This document shows positions 52,506-61,921 of a stretch of DNA of 64,000 bases, piece after piece. The notes under the pieces are model-generated. The model saw only the letters and a list, made by a program, of their open reading frames with translations. It did no database searches and was not told the origin of the DNA. Source of the DNA: Verrucomicrobiia bacterium (GTDB taxonomy: Bacteria; Verrucomicrobiota; Verrucomicrobiia; Verrucomicrobiales; DEV007); contig JAUICH010000011.1 in assembly GCA_030427505.1 (NCBI GenBank), positions 62,001-126,000 of the forward strand, written 5' to 3'. The position numbers were made by a program, and so were the translations under genes. How positions within the stretch are numbered: position 1 is the stretch's first letter; every line of letters starts with the position of its first letter.

Positions 52506-53114
52506 CTACCGCCCCGCCAACTTAGTCGCCTGGGCACGGCTTTCGGCGCTGAGGTCACGCATGGAAACCTTTGTCTCCTTGCCGTTGAACAGGATCACCA
52601 CGTTTTCACCTTCCAAACGGACAAAAGGGGCCTGGATGGTAACGCCTTTCGTGTTCGTCCAGGAGTGCACCTGATTCGGGTCCGCCGCCGGTTTGGTGTC
52701 CGTCATGGCTGGAGCCGCTCCGGTAGATTCCAGGCTGGCGCCTTCTTCCACCCATTGGGCAATCAATTTGATCTCGTCCGCCGTCAGCGGGTCTCCCCGG
52801 CGCGGTGGAGGCATGGCATCCGTATCATCCCGGGGAAGTCCCGGCTTGATCACGATCTTACTCTCCGTGGGTTTCCCGGGAACGATCACATTGTCTTTCC
52901 CGTCAGCGATGAATTCCGCCAGCGTGTCGTTGTCGTCATAGCGCAACCCTTTCTTGGCGCTGGGCCCGGAATGGCACTTGTAGCACTTCTCCTTAAGGAT
53001 GGGCCGGATCTCCGATTCAAAGTCAACCGCCATGGCGGCCGGAACGGCTGACAAGACCAGCCCGAAGGCGGTGGCGAAAAAAGCGGAGGGAAATTTCAGC
53101 AAGCGGGAATTCAT
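52506..53114 (-). CDS. Cytochrome c (PSCyt1-like) fused to an SHD1-like domain
   Basis: 202 aa. Signal peptide to about residue 29 (SAVPAAMA). Residues 31-125 form a PSCyt1-type cytochrome with heme motif CYKCH (Cys44, Cys47, His48) and the usual MPPP and DEIKLIAQWVEEGA. After a 25-residue linker, residues about 148-200 (HSWTNTKGVTIQAPFVRLEG, KVSMRDLSAESRAQA) match the SHD1-like pattern of the lipoproteins at 27581 and 28245. Fusion of a small cytochrome to SHD1 suggests SHD1 docks partner proteins or matrix. It is divergent from the PSD1-Big2 gene across 176 bases, probably sharing control with it. Confidence 0.85.
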   Translation of the reverse strand: MNSRLLKFPSAFFATAFGLVLSAVPAAMAVDFESEIRPILKEKCYKCHSGPSAKKGLRYDDNDTLAEFIADGKDNVIVPGKPTESKIVIKPGLPRDDTDAMPPPRRGDPLTADEIKLIAQWVEEGASLESTGAAPAMTDTKPAADPNQVHSWTNTKGVTIQAPFVRLEGENVVILFNGKETKVSMRDLSAESRAQATKLAGR

Positions 53115-53290
53115 GACCAGACGTTTCAGGGAGCCAAAACATCCCTAAAAATGGTCTCTCCGTCAACTCAGCCCGGAATTTTCTTCCCGGCGCGCAAGGG
53201 CGTTCCACGGGTGAACGCTCCCCGCCCTTCCTTGTCTAATTTCCTGATTCCGTGCAAACTTCCTCCGCTGGAAGCGGCCGGAGCCCCGTC

Positions 53291-55648
53291 ATGTCTAGAT
53301 CCAACAGCAGCCCCCACCTCAAGATTGTCTTCGTCAGGATAGTCACCGCCGTGTGGCTGAGCCTTTCCCTTCCGCTCGTCTCGTGGGCGGCGGAAAAACC
53401 AAAGGACGAAACGGGAACGCCCGAGGAAGCCCCGCTTCCGGCGAAGAATACCGCGGAAGCGAAACCGGCTCCTCCCACCGAGGCCAAAGCGGCGCCGTCC
53501 TGGAATCCGGAGGCGGTGTCCTTCCATAACGAAGTCATGGCCGTGCTGTCCAAGACCGGCTGCAACATGGGCGCCTGTCACGGCGCCCAGACCGGGAAGG
53601 GCGAGTTGTCCCTGTCTTTGCGCGGCGAGAATCCGGCCAAGGACTACCAGGCGCTCCTGAAAGCTTTCGTAAACCTGAAAGAACCCGAGAAGAGCTTCCT
53701 CCTGCGCAAGCCTCTCCTGGAGGTAAAGCATGATGGCGGAAAGCGCTTCGAAAAGGATTCGGAGTCCTATGAAATCCTGAGGAAGTGGGTCGCGGATGGC
53801 GCGCCTTTCGACGACGCGCCGGAAGCCCCACGCCTGGCCAGCCTGGAGGTCACCCCTTTGCAGGAGGTGTTCTTTGCTCCCGCGAATGAAGTCACCCTCT
53901 CCGTAAAGGCCCACTTCACGGATGGGACCGTTAAAGACGTCAACCGCTGGGCCATTTACGAGCCTTCCACCCTGAACCTGGAGGTTTCCGAGGACGGACA
54001 CGTAGCCAGTCTGCGCCCGGGCGAAACCACTGTGGCGGTGCGCTTTCTGGACCAGCAGGTGCCCGCCCGCCTGGCCTTCGTGCCCGACCGGCCGGACTTC
54101 CAGTGGGACAACCCTCAACCCTTCAACTACATCGATCAGCACGTCTTCGCCAAGCTGAAGACCTTCCGGACGAATCCCTCTCCCCTGGCGGATGATTCGC
54201 TCTTTGTGCGCCGGGTGTACCTGGACCTGATTGGCACGATTCCCACGGCGGAGGAAGCGCGCGGCTTCGTCAAGGATACCCACCCTGACAAGCGCGCCAA
54301 ACTCATCGATGCGCTGCTCCAGCGTCCGGAGTTTGCCGACTTCTGGGCCCTGAAATGGAGTGACCTGCTCCGCAATGAAGAGAAGGTCCTGGACCGTAAT
54401 GGCGTGGCTGCCTTTCATGGCTGGATTCGTGACTGCATCGCTTCCGGGAAACCGCTGGACCAGTTTGCCAGGGAAATTCTGACCTCCCGGGGAAGCACCT
54501 ACGATGAGGCTCCATCCAACTACTATCGCGCCCTGCGGGAACCTAACCTGCGGGCCGAAGCCACGGCCCAGGTCTTTCTGGGCACGCGTCTCCAATGCGC
54601 CAAGTGCCACAATCACCCCTTCGAGAAGTGGACCATGGACGACTACTACCAGTTCTCCGCGATTTTCGACGGGATGGATTACGACATCATCGAAAACAAA
54701 CGAAAGGACAAAAGCGACAAGAACATGTTCATCGGCGAGCAGGTGGTGAAGCTGGTGGACGACCGGAAGTTCAAAGATCCCCGCACCGAAAAACCGCCTG
54801 CGCCACGCCTCCTGAACATCTCCGCGCCCGCGCTGGACCCGGAAAAGGATCGCTTCGAGCAGATGGCGGCCTGGCTGACCGCGCCGGAGAATCCCCTCTT
54901 TGCGCGTGTCCAGGCGAACCGTATCTGGGCTCACCTGATGGGCCGGGGCATCGTGGACCCGCCGGACGATTTCCGGGGCACAAACCCGCCTTCCAACCCC
55001 GCCCTCCTGGACGCCCTGACGGAGGACTTCATTGCCAGCGGTTATGACCTGCGTCATGCCATTCGCGTCATCGCCAACAGCCGCACCTACCAGCTTTCCT
55101 CCACCCCGAATGAAACGAACGTGGAGGGCGATCTGAACTTCGCCCGCGCGGAGATCTATCGCGTGCCGGCGGAACCACTCCTGGACTCTTTGCACGCGGC
55201 TCTGGAAATGCCCGCCACCTTCGCGGGCTATGACGAACCGCTCCGGGCCGCGGAGGTTCCGGGCGTGCAGGCTACCTTCCGCGGCAGCGGCATGACACCC
55301 GCCGATCATTTCCTGAAGTTGTTCGGAAAACCGCCCCGGCTCATGAACTCGGACATCGAGCGGACGAACGAAACGTCCCTGGCCCAAGTCTTCGAACTGA
55401 CCAGCGGTGAAAACCTGGATCAATTGCTTAACAAGAGCGGCAACCGCCTGAGCCGCCTGCTCTCGTCCAAAATGAGCGATGACGAAATGATCGAAGACCT
55501 CTACTGGGCGGTCCTGAGCCGTCCGCCCCAAAGGGCCGAGCAGATGGCGGCGGCCTACTACCTGCACCGGGCGGAAGACCGGCGCGCCGCCCTGGAGGAC
55601 ATCGCCTGGTCGGTCCTGAACTCCAAGGAATTCCTGCTGCGGCGCTAA
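53291..55648 (+). CDS. PSD1 protein with Big2-like domain (DUF1549-DUF1553)
   Basis: 785 aa from the ATG at 53291, with an N-terminal hydrophobic signal (residues 10-33). Residues about 78-115 hold the cytochrome-like segment SKTGCNMGACHGAQTGKGEL with a C-x4-C-H spacing (Cys91, Cys96, His97) instead of CxxCH. A bacterial Ig-like Big2 domain covers about 184-263 (LEVTPLQEVFFAPANEVTLS). DUF1549 runs from about 276 to 470, with a further CAKCHNHPFEKW, and DUF1553 from about 526 to the end. Exported, function unknown. It is followed by DUF1501 (22 bases downstream), the normal partner. Confidence 0.93.
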   Translation: MSRSNSSPHLKIVFVRIVTAVWLSLSLPLVSWAAEKPKDETGTPEEAPLPAKNTAEAKPAPPTEAKAAPSWNPEAVSFHNEVMAVLSKTGCNMGACHGAQTGKGELSLSLRGENPAKDYQALLKAFVNLKEPEKSFLLRKPLLEVKHDGGKRFEKDSESYEILRKWVADGAPFDDAPEAPRLASLEVTPLQEVFFAPANEVTLSVKAHFTDGTVKDVNRWAIYEPSTLNLEVSEDGHVASLRPGETTVAVRFLDQQVPARLAFVPDRPDFQWDNPQPFNYIDQHVFAKLKTFRTNPSPLADDSLFVRRVYLDLIGTIPTAEEARGFVKDTHPDKRAKLIDALLQRPEFADFWALKWSDLLRNEEKVLDRNGVAAFHGWIRDCIASGKPLDQFAREILTSRGSTYDEAPSNYYRALREPNLRAEATAQVFLGTRLQCAKCHNHPFEKWTMDDYYQFSAIFDGMDYDIIENKRKDKSDKNMFIGEQVVKLVDDRKFKDPRTEKPPAPRLLNISAPALDPEKDRFEQMAAWLTAPENPLFARVQANRIWAHLMGRGIVDPPDDFRGTNPPSNPALLDALTEDFIASGYDLRHAIRVIANSRTYQLSSTPNETNVEGDLNFARAEIYRVPAEPLLDSLHAALEMPATFAGYDEPLRAAEVPGVQATFRGSGMTPADHFLKLFGKPPRLMNSDIERTNETSLAQVFELTSGENLDQLLNKSGNRLSRLLSSKMSDDEMIEDLYWAVLSRPPQRAEQMAAAYYLHRAEDRRAALEDIAWSVLNSKEFLLRR

Positions 55649-55670
55649 CCTTGTAACCTTTCCCATTGCG

Positions 55671-57110
55671 ATGAATCCGAACCGGAAAAGCCAACGCCTG
55701 CGCAGCCGATCCACCCATGGGGACGGGTGTTCCAGTTTTCATTCCTCGCTCCTCAGCCGGCGGCATCTTCTGAAGGTGGGTGGCCTGGGCCTGCTCGGGC
55801 TGAATATGCCCAGCATCCTGCGGGCCACGGAACGCCAGCTCGTGTCGCCCGTGGCCCGGGCGAAGTCGGTCATCTTCCTCTTCCAATGGGGCGGTCCCAG
55901 CCAGCTCGACATGTTCGACATGAAGCCGGACGCGCCGAAGGAATACCGCAGCCCGCACGGCCAGATCCGGACGAGCAACCCGGACATCGACATCAACGAG
56001 TACCTGCCCAATGTGGCTCGCGTCATGGATCGCTGCACGGTCATCCGGACCATGCATCACACCATGAAGAACCACAATTCCGCCGGCTACTACGCCCTGT
56101 CCGGCCACGCGCCGCCGACGGACGACCAGCGCCTGCGGGACTCCATCGATCTCCGCCCGGCCTACGGATCCATCGTGGACAAGCTGGCTCCGGAAAAAGA
56201 TCCGGAAATGCCCACCTTCGTCTCCTATCCCTACGAAGTGGCGGACGGCTCCAAGACACCGGGACAGCACGCCAGTTTCCTGGGGAAGACCCACGACCCG
56301 CTCTACGTTCCGCGGGATCCGAACGAGAATGACTTTCGCCTTCCGGAACTGAGCCTGCCGGATGACATCAGCATGGACCGGTTGCAAGCGCGGCGCGGCC
56401 TCCAGGAAATCGTCGACCGCCAGTCCCGCCTGCTCGACTTTTCCGCCGAGGCACGCGGCCTGGACGACTACTACAAGAACGCCATCGCCCTGCTGAATTC
56501 CGAGCGTGTCCGGAAAGCTTTCGACATTTCCAAGGAATCCCCCGCCGTGCGCGACGCCTATGGGCGCACCACCTACGGGCAGGGTTGCCTGCTGGCCCGG
56601 CGACTGGTGGAGTCTGGCGTGAAGTTCGTGAGCTGCTATTTTTCCAAGAGCATCGGCGGCCAGAGCACCACGGATGGCGGCTGGGATACTCATGGGTTCA
56701 ATGACACGCGGATGTACCCCATCGTGGAGCAATATCACCTGCCCATCACGGATGTGACTTTCCCCACCCTGATCATGGATCTGGAACAACGCGGTCTGCT
56801 GGACGAAACGCTGGTGGTCTGGATGGGCGAGTTCGGCCGCACGCCGAAAATCAATAAGAACGCCAGCCGCGACCACTGGCCGAACTGCTACTCCGTGGTC
56901 CTCGCGGGTGGCGGCGTGAAGCAGGGTTACATCTACGGAAAGTCCGATGCGACCAGCAGCGCGCCGGAAGAAAACCCCGTGAAACCGGAAGACCTGGCCG
57001 CTACGATCTACTACCTCCTGGGCATCGATCCCACGGCGGAAATTTACGACAAGCAGGATCGTCCGCTCATGATCTCCAGCGGCGAGCCGGTGCACGCCGT
57101 CATTGCGTGA
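55671..57110 (+). CDS. DUF1501 family exported protein (third copy)
   Basis: 479 aa. N-terminus has a twin-arginine signal (LLSRRHLLKVGGLGLLGLNM). Family motifs are intact: FLFQWGGPSQLDMFDMKP near residue 75, VVWMGEFGRTPKIN and SRDHWPNCYSVVLAGGG near residues 380-415. Compared with the other two DUF1501 proteins in the window it keeps HHTMKNHNSAGYYALSGHAP, typical of the larger DUF1501 subgroup that pairs with Big2-containing PSD1 proteins. It lies 22 bases downstream of its PSD1 partner and is probably co-transcribed with it. A sulfatase-like fold is expected, but without CxPxR. Confidence 0.94.
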   Translation: MNPNRKSQRLRSRSTHGDGCSSFHSSLLSRRHLLKVGGLGLLGLNMPSILRATERQLVSPVARAKSVIFLFQWGGPSQLDMFDMKPDAPKEYRSPHGQIRTSNPDIDINEYLPNVARVMDRCTVIRTMHHTMKNHNSAGYYALSGHAPPTDDQRLRDSIDLRPAYGSIVDKLAPEKDPEMPTFVSYPYEVADGSKTPGQHASFLGKTHDPLYVPRDPNENDFRLPELSLPDDISMDRLQARRGLQEIVDRQSRLLDFSAEARGLDDYYKNAIALLNSERVRKAFDISKESPAVRDAYGRTTYGQGCLLARRLVESGVKFVSCYFSKSIGGQSTTDGGWDTHGFNDTRMYPIVEQYHLPITDVTFPTLIMDLEQRGLLDETLVVWMGEFGRTPKINKNASRDHWPNCYSVVLAGGGVKQGYIYGKSDATSSAPEENPVKPEDLAATIYYLLGIDPTAEIYDKQDRPLMISSGEPVHAVIA

Positions 57111-57229
57111 GGCCCGGCGGACACCGCTGCCTCGACCCACGAAAGGAAGAAGCCGGGTAAATTTTCCCGCCTTTCCATAGCCTTACCACTTTCGTTGGCG
57201 TAGCCTCCGTGGTGTCACGAACTTTGCCT

Positions 57230-57709
57230 ATGAAGAAGGTCAATACCGATCAGATGGAATGGGATGCCTGGTCCTCGCCCAAGGAAAAATTCGGCGGCGC
57301 TTCCAAAGGAGTTTCCATCGCCCTGGGCCGGGAACCGCTTTCCAACGACCTCCTAAAACGCCACCCCTTTGACGTGGAGATCCTCCGGGTGCCTCCTGGA
57401 AAGACTCCCTACCCCTACCACTCCCACAGCGCCCAGTGGGAATTTTACCACGTCATCTCCGGGACCGGCCTGATTCGCCACGCGGAAGGCACCGGCCCCA
57501 TCGAAACCGGGGACGCCTTTGTCTTCGAACCCGGCCAGCCGCACCAGATTATCAATAACAGCGCGGAAGACTTGATCGTTTACGTCATCGCCGACAATCC
57601 CATCGGCGAAAGCTGCCACTACCCGGACAGCGGAAAGTGGCTGGTCCGCTCGCCGAAGGGCACGCTCATCCGGTCGGAGGCGCTTGACTACTATGATGGG
57701 GAGGAGTGA
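57230..57709 (+). CDS. Cupin domain protein
   Basis: 159 aa from the ATG at 57230 (GTG at 57209 is also open). Single-domain cupin with metal ligands in YPYHSHSAQWEFYHVISGTG (His-x-His and Glu) and FEPGQPHQIINNS (His). Small cupins bind a metal and serve as isomerases, dioxygenases or sugar-binding proteins; sequence does not tell which. There is no signal peptide, so it is cytoplasmic. Its gene converges on a GNAT gene with 6 bases between stop codons. It is about 120 bases downstream of DUF1501, on the same strand. Confidence 0.85.
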   Translation: MKKVNTDQMEWDAWSSPKEKFGGASKGVSIALGREPLSNDLLKRHPFDVEILRVPPGKTPYPYHSHSAQWEFYHVISGTGLIRHAEGTGPIETGDAFVFEPGQPHQIINNSAEDLIVYVIADNPIGESCHYPDSGKWLVRSPKGTLIRSEALDYYDGEE

Positions 57710-57715
57710 ACACCT

Positions 57716-58576
57716 TTATCCCAAGGCCGGTTCCGCGATGGCATACATGGCTGACGGCTGACCTTCCACATTCGCTTCGCCCAAGTACATGCGGGTGAGG
57801 ACGCGGACGGGGTGGAAGCCCTGGGATTGGGCGAGTCGCACCGCCACGGGATTCTCGTCCGGAATATCCCAGAAAACCTCGCCCGGCGGGGCCAAACTCA
57901 GGAGTTGGGAAATTAAGATCTCCGCGCCCATCGCATCCAAACTGGTGACTGGACCAAGGTAAGAAGCACGGGCCCCTTCCCGGAGAAGGCCAAATCCCAG
58001 ACGAGCACCTGGGCGATCCGAAACGGCTGCCACCGAACCCTCCCATAGGGACCGCAAGAGCTTGGCCCGATCCGCGCCGAAGACTTTCCGGTCCATGGCG
58101 AGATGCTCTTCGCTGAGCGGATCTTTGGAAGGTTTGTTAGGGTAAATATCCGCCTCGTTCCCGGAGCGCCTCTCCAACCGCCACCGCTTTAGCCCCCACT
58201 CCGCCCGGAAGCCCAGCTTTTCATAGAGCGGCTGACCTTCCGGAGTCGCGTCCAGCTTGATGCAACCGATCTGCCGTTCCTCTTGTAAATAGCGGATGCA
58301 ATGACGCAGCAACGCCGTGCCCACGCCCCGGCGGCGAAAGTCCGGATGCACCAGGACCATCCCGATCCACGCCAGTTCCCGGCCGTAGCAGGTGGTGGTG
58401 GCGGTTCCAGCGGGTTGACCCTGACATTCCGCCAGAAAGCAACCCTCCGGCTCCAGGGCCAGGAAGCGCCGCCAGCCACGCGGCGTCTGGTTCCAGCCCG
58501 CGTGACGGCGGACCTCGTCCGCAAAGGACAGGTCCTCCTCCGTCAGCCGCCGGATGGTAGTGACCGGGTCCGGCAT
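57716..58576 (-). CDS. GNAT acetyltransferase with C-terminal GNAT-like domain
   Basis: 286 aa. The first domain (residues 5-130) is a clear GNAT: RRLTEEDLSFADEVRRHAGW, then VLVHPDFRRRGVGTALL with the acetyl-CoA pyrophosphate loop RRRGVG, and PLYEKLGFRAEW. The second (about 155-280) resembles the Acetyltransf_18-type C-terminal domain (DRPGARLGFGLLREGARASY, LSLAPPGEVFWDIPDENPVA). Such two-domain enzymes are common and their substrates unknown; modification of an amino sugar, antibiotic or small metabolite is possible. Single gene on the minus strand. Confidence 0.88.
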   Translation of the reverse strand: MPDPVTTIRRLTEEDLSFADEVRRHAGWNQTPRGWRRFLALEPEGCFLAECQGQPAGTATTTCYGRELAWIGMVLVHPDFRRRGVGTALLRHCIRYLQEERQIGCIKLDATPEGQPLYEKLGFRAEWGLKRWRLERRSGNEADIYPNKPSKDPLSEEHLAMDRKVFGADRAKLLRSLWEGSVAAVSDRPGARLGFGLLREGARASYLGPVTSLDAMGAEILISQLLSLAPPGEVFWDIPDENPVAVRLAQSQGFHPVRVLTRMYLGEANVEGQPSAMYAIAEPALG

Positions 58577-58624
58577 GACGAAGCGGAGAAAAGCGGTCTA
58601 GCTCAAGTATTGAGCTTAGTTTAC

Positions 58625-59548
58625 TCAGTAGTCACAAAGCGCCCGCATCTTGTCCAGCAGTGGCGGCACGGCCTCGAAAGGATTGTCGCTCTCTTCGTAC
58701 TCCAGGGTCACGTAGCCCTGGTATCCCGCCTCGCGCAAGATCTTGAAAATACGATCGAGGTCCGCCGGTTGTTTCTGAATGCGCATCTGCACTTTGACCT
58801 GCACGTTCAGGGCATAGGGCGCCGCTTCGGCAATGTCCTTATAGGGGTCTTCCGTCCGGAAATTTCCCGTATCCAGGTTCACCCCCACCCAGGGATTCTT
58901 CACCGCTTTGACGATGCGGAGCAGGAGCGGCGATTCGCCGATGCTATCGTGGTTTTCAATGCCCAGGAAAACACCTTTCTCACCTGCGTACTCACCCGCT
59001 TCTTCCAGGCACTCGATGGCATATTTCTCGGCCTCTTCTTCGCTGACACCCTTGGGGTGTTTCCCGGCGAAAACGCGGATGTGCGGCGCGCCCATCAGCG
59101 CGGCACGGTCGATCCACGACTTCGTGTAGGCCATTTGCTCCTCACGCTCCGGACCCGCCGGATGGGAGAAGTTGTTCCCGATGGCGGTTCCGCTCACGGC
59201 TACCCCATTCAAGTGCGCATGAAACCGCAAACCGGCATAGTATTCCTCCGCCCCATCCTGGGGCATGAAGTAACTGGTCAGCTCCGCGCCGCCCACGCCG
59301 TGTTTGGCGCAGTAGTCGATGAAGTCCGTCATCGTGATCTGCTCTTCCGCGGGCCGGCTGGAGGGCTTGCCCTTCATCGTATCGAAGTATTCGCGGAACG
59401 AGTATGCCGCCAAACCCAAGCGCAGGTTCGCGCCTCCGGCCCGGGCATAGGGATCGGTAACGGCCCAAGCGGCCGCGCCGGGCAGCGCGGTGACGGCGGC
59501 GGCGGGCAGGAGGGACTTCAGGAGATCGCGTCGATTTAGATGTTTCAT
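58625..59548 (-). CDS. Xylose-isomerase-like TIM-barrel protein, Tat-exported (second)
   Basis: 307 aa from the ATG at 59546-59548 (MKHLNRRDLLKSLLPAAAVT, a twin-arginine signal); an upstream start adds 12 residues ahead of it. The barrel follows the sugar phosphate isomerase/epimerase family with metal-ligand-type acidic residues in GIENHDS, GVNLDTGNF, and GYVTLEYEESDNP. It is distinct from the protein at 10864-11784 in sequence but alike in size, export and family. The substrate is unknown; exported members are thought to act on sugars or sugar-acid derivatives in the periplasm. Confidence 0.85.
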   Translation of the reverse strand: MKHLNRRDLLKSLLPAAAVTALPGAAAWAVTDPYARAGGANLRLGLAAYSFREYFDTMKGKPSSRPAEEQITMTDFIDYCAKHGVGGAELTSYFMPQDGAEEYYAGLRFHAHLNGVAVSGTAIGNNFSHPAGPEREEQMAYTKSWIDRAALMGAPHIRVFAGKHPKGVSEEEAEKYAIECLEEAGEYAGEKGVFLGIENHDSIGESPLLLRIVKAVKNPWVGVNLDTGNFRTEDPYKDIAEAAPYALNVQVKVQMRIQKQPADLDRIFKILREAGYQGYVTLEYEESDNPFEAVPPLLDKMRALCDY

Positions 59549-59698
59549 GGCGGGAATTTTCCGGGTTTGGGCAAAATCATGCACGGGAGCACCGCAATAA
59601 CAAGCTGGAAGGACCCATCCGCCTGGGATAACGTTTGAGCAGGCTCACATTGTGGTCCCGGCGAACCTCCTGACTCTCCCCCGCCCTTCTTCTCTCTC

Positions 59699-61174
59699 AT
59701 GCCTGCTTACGTCATCGAGTCTATCGATCTCTTCATCCGGCCTCTGCCGCCGGACCGCTTCGACTTTTCCATCGGCAAACAAACGGGCCCGGATGGAAAG
59801 CCGAAGCCCCCTCGCCGCCCGGCGGCCGCGGGGCTCTGCCGTATGGAGATGCGGGACACGCGCACGGGAAAGACCGCCACCGGCTGCTCCGGAGACCGCC
59901 CTTCCCACGGCTGGCTGGACAAACGCCCGGACATCTCCGCCGCGGACAAGCTGCGGGCCCTGATCGCGCTGCTTCACGAGGCGCGGGATCTCTGGCTGGC
60001 GGCCCCGGAATTCGACTCGGTGTTCGACCACTGGCTGGACCGGCACGAGGCCATCGTGAAACGTGGCCAGGAACTGGGCCACGAAGCCCTCAGCGCCAGC
60101 TACGCCTCCGCCTTTTTCGAGCGCGCGGTGATCGATGCCGCCTGCCGGCTGGAGGAGAAGTCCGTTTTCCAGATGTTCCAGGAAGATCGGCTGGGGTTCC
60201 GGCCGGAAAAGGTTCACCCGGAACTGGAAGGCATGGACTTTCCCACCCTGATGCCGGCCCAGCCCCGGACGCGCTTTTTCATCCGCCACACTGTCGGTCT
60301 CAGCGATCCCTTGACCGCGGCGGATTTGCCCGAGCGGATCAACGACGGCGAGCCGGAAACCCTCCAGGAGTACATCGCCCGCGACGGGCTGCGCTACTTC
60401 AAGGTAAAGATCTCCGGCCAGAAGGAGGCGGACATCGAGCGCCTGATCAAGATATGGGACGTCGTGCCGCAGGAGATGGAGCCCGCCATCACGCTGGACG
60501 GAAACGAAGCTTACCAGGACCTGGGCGAGTTCGCCACCTTTGTGGAAGCGCTGGACGAAAAGGCGCCCGGACTCTTCCAGCACCTGCTTTACATCGAGCA
60601 GCCCCTAACCCGCGCCCTCACTCTGAACCCGGCTTCAAAACCCTGGATCGAGCGCATTAGCGAGAAAAAGCCTCTCATTATCGACGAAGCGGACGGCTCG
60701 CTGGACGCCTTCAAGCAAGCCCACGCCCTGGGCTACTCCGGTACCTCGCACAAGAACTGTAAAGGCGTCTTCAAATCTCTGATGAACCTGGCGCTTTGTT
60801 TCCGCTTCGAGAATGAGGGCCGCTTGGCCTTTCTGAGCGGCGAGGACCTGTCGAACCTGCCCATCGTGCCGCTACACCAGGACTTTGCCGCCCTGGGCAT
60901 CCTGGGCCTGGAACACTGCGAGCGAAACGGTCACCACTACGCCTACGGCGCCTCCCACCTGACAGAGGGCGAAAAAGTGCGCCTCGCGGCTTACCACCCG
61001 GATCTCTATACCAAGCGGAACGGCGAGGTCTTTCTGAACATTCAGGACGGCGAGGTGGAATGCGCCAGCCTCCAGACCATTGGCTTTGGCGTGCGCGACC
61101 ACCCGGACTGGTCCGCCCTGGAACCCATGAAAACCTGGCTGGACACCCACTACCCGCCAGAGCCGCCGGTCTGA
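59699..61174 (+). CDS. Enolase-superfamily (mandelate racemase/muconate lactonizing-like) protein
   Basis: 491 aa, no signal peptide. Superfamily residues can be followed: Lys in YFKVKISGQ near residue 240, metal ligands in TLDGNEAY near 266, YIEQPLTR near 300 and IIDEADGS near 324, and a late GTSHKNCKGVFKS carrying Lys. The KxK, D, E, D and K pattern fits the mandelate racemase/muconate lactonizing group, whose members include sugar-acid dehydratases (such as L-fuconate dehydratase) and dipeptide epimerases. It is about 100 residues longer than a typical member owing to the N-terminal region. The substrate is unknown. A dehydratase role would match the SDR and DapA-like genes elsewhere in the window. 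Confidence 0.82.
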   Translation: MPAYVIESIDLFIRPLPPDRFDFSIGKQTGPDGKPKPPRRPAAAGLCRMEMRDTRTGKTATGCSGDRPSHGWLDKRPDISAADKLRALIALLHEARDLWLAAPEFDSVFDHWLDRHEAIVKRGQELGHEALSASYASAFFERAVIDAACRLEEKSVFQMFQEDRLGFRPEKVHPELEGMDFPTLMPAQPRTRFFIRHTVGLSDPLTAADLPERINDGEPETLQEYIARDGLRYFKVKISGQKEADIERLIKIWDVVPQEMEPAITLDGNEAYQDLGEFATFVEALDEKAPGLFQHLLYIEQPLTRALTLNPASKPWIERISEKKPLIIDEADGSLDAFKQAHALGYSGTSHKNCKGVFKSLMNLALCFRFENEGRLAFLSGEDLSNLPIVPLHQDFAALGILGLEHCERNGHHYAYGASHLTEGEKVRLAAYHPDLYTKRNGEVFLNIQDGEVECASLQTIGFGVRDHPDWSALEPMKTWLDTHYPPEPPV

Positions 61175-61216
61175 CGAAAAGGCGAGCCCCCGCTTGAAGC
61201 CCACTCACCCGCCGCT

Positions 61217-61825
61217 ATGTTCCCGCCCATGCAGCCCTATCGCTTCTGTTTCAGCGCCCGCCGCGCCCGCCGGTTCGTTTCGTTTTTCCGGCGTTTCATC
61301 GCGGCCAGTCCCTTCGCAGCCGCCGGAGCCCTTTCCCTGGTTTTGATTTCCTGCGGAGGAAGCGAGCCGGGAGCCGCCCCCACCTCCAAAAAGGAACAAC
61401 CCGTGGTGGATCCCCTGGATTTCGAAAAGGAGCAGGCCCTGGCCGCCGCAAAGGCCGCCGATCCCGAAGTGGAAGAGTTCGATCCCGCTTTCATGCAGCA
61501 GATGGTCTATTACGTGACGCCGGAGGAAGCGTCCCTCATGCTGGAGCGCTATCCTGAGGCTGCCGTCCTGGACCTGCGCCCCCCGGCTGAGTATGGCAAG
61601 GAACGCATCGATGGCGCGATGAACATCGACTTCAACAATCCCAAGTTCGAATACAACCTCATCAGCCTGACGCGCGCCCAGCGGTATCTCATTTACGACA
61701 CCACCGGTTTCTACAGCAACGACGCGCTCTTCTTCTTTAAGGCCCACGATTTCGTCTATGTCTATCACTTGGACGGGGGCCTGAACGCCTGGAAAGAGGC
61801 GGGAAAAGCCGTGGCCACGGAGTAG
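61217..61825 (+). CDS. Rhodanese-fold lipoprotein lacking the catalytic cysteine
   Basis: 202 aa (Met5, at 61229, is an alternative start). A long N-terminal signal ends in the lipobox LISC, so it is a lipoprotein. The C-terminal domain (residues about 95-202) has rhodanese hallmarks: VLDLRPPAEYGKERIDGAMN, and VYHLDGGLNAWKEAGK at the end. At the active-site loop the sequence is LIYDTTGFYSND, where the cysteine position is Asp161. Thiosulfate sulfurtransferase activity is therefore unlikely; a binding or regulatory role is more probable. It contrasts with the complete secreted rhodanese at 15441-15830. Begins 42 bases after the enolase-like gene on the same strand. Confidence 0.82.
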   Translation: MFPPMQPYRFCFSARRARRFVSFFRRFIAASPFAAAGALSLVLISCGGSEPGAAPTSKKEQPVVDPLDFEKEQALAAAKAADPEVEEFDPAFMQQMVYYVTPEEASLMLERYPEAAVLDLRPPAEYGKERIDGAMNIDFNNPKFEYNLISLTRAQRYLIYDTTGFYSNDALFFFKAHDFVYVYHLDGGLNAWKEAGKAVATE

Positions 61826-61921
61826 CGCCCGCGCACCGTCCGCCAAGCGGGAAGATCCCCGGAAAACGAGGCTTGTTCAGCCGGCCCCGGCGGGGTTATG
61901 ACAGGGGAGAAAATTCCCCCA

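Noticed and set aside
53168-55714. 848-codon frame opposite the PSD1-Big2 gene
   Set aside because: Same antisense effect; composition rich in Arg, Gly, Val and His without motifs, while the sense frame is a clear DUF1549/DUF1553 protein.
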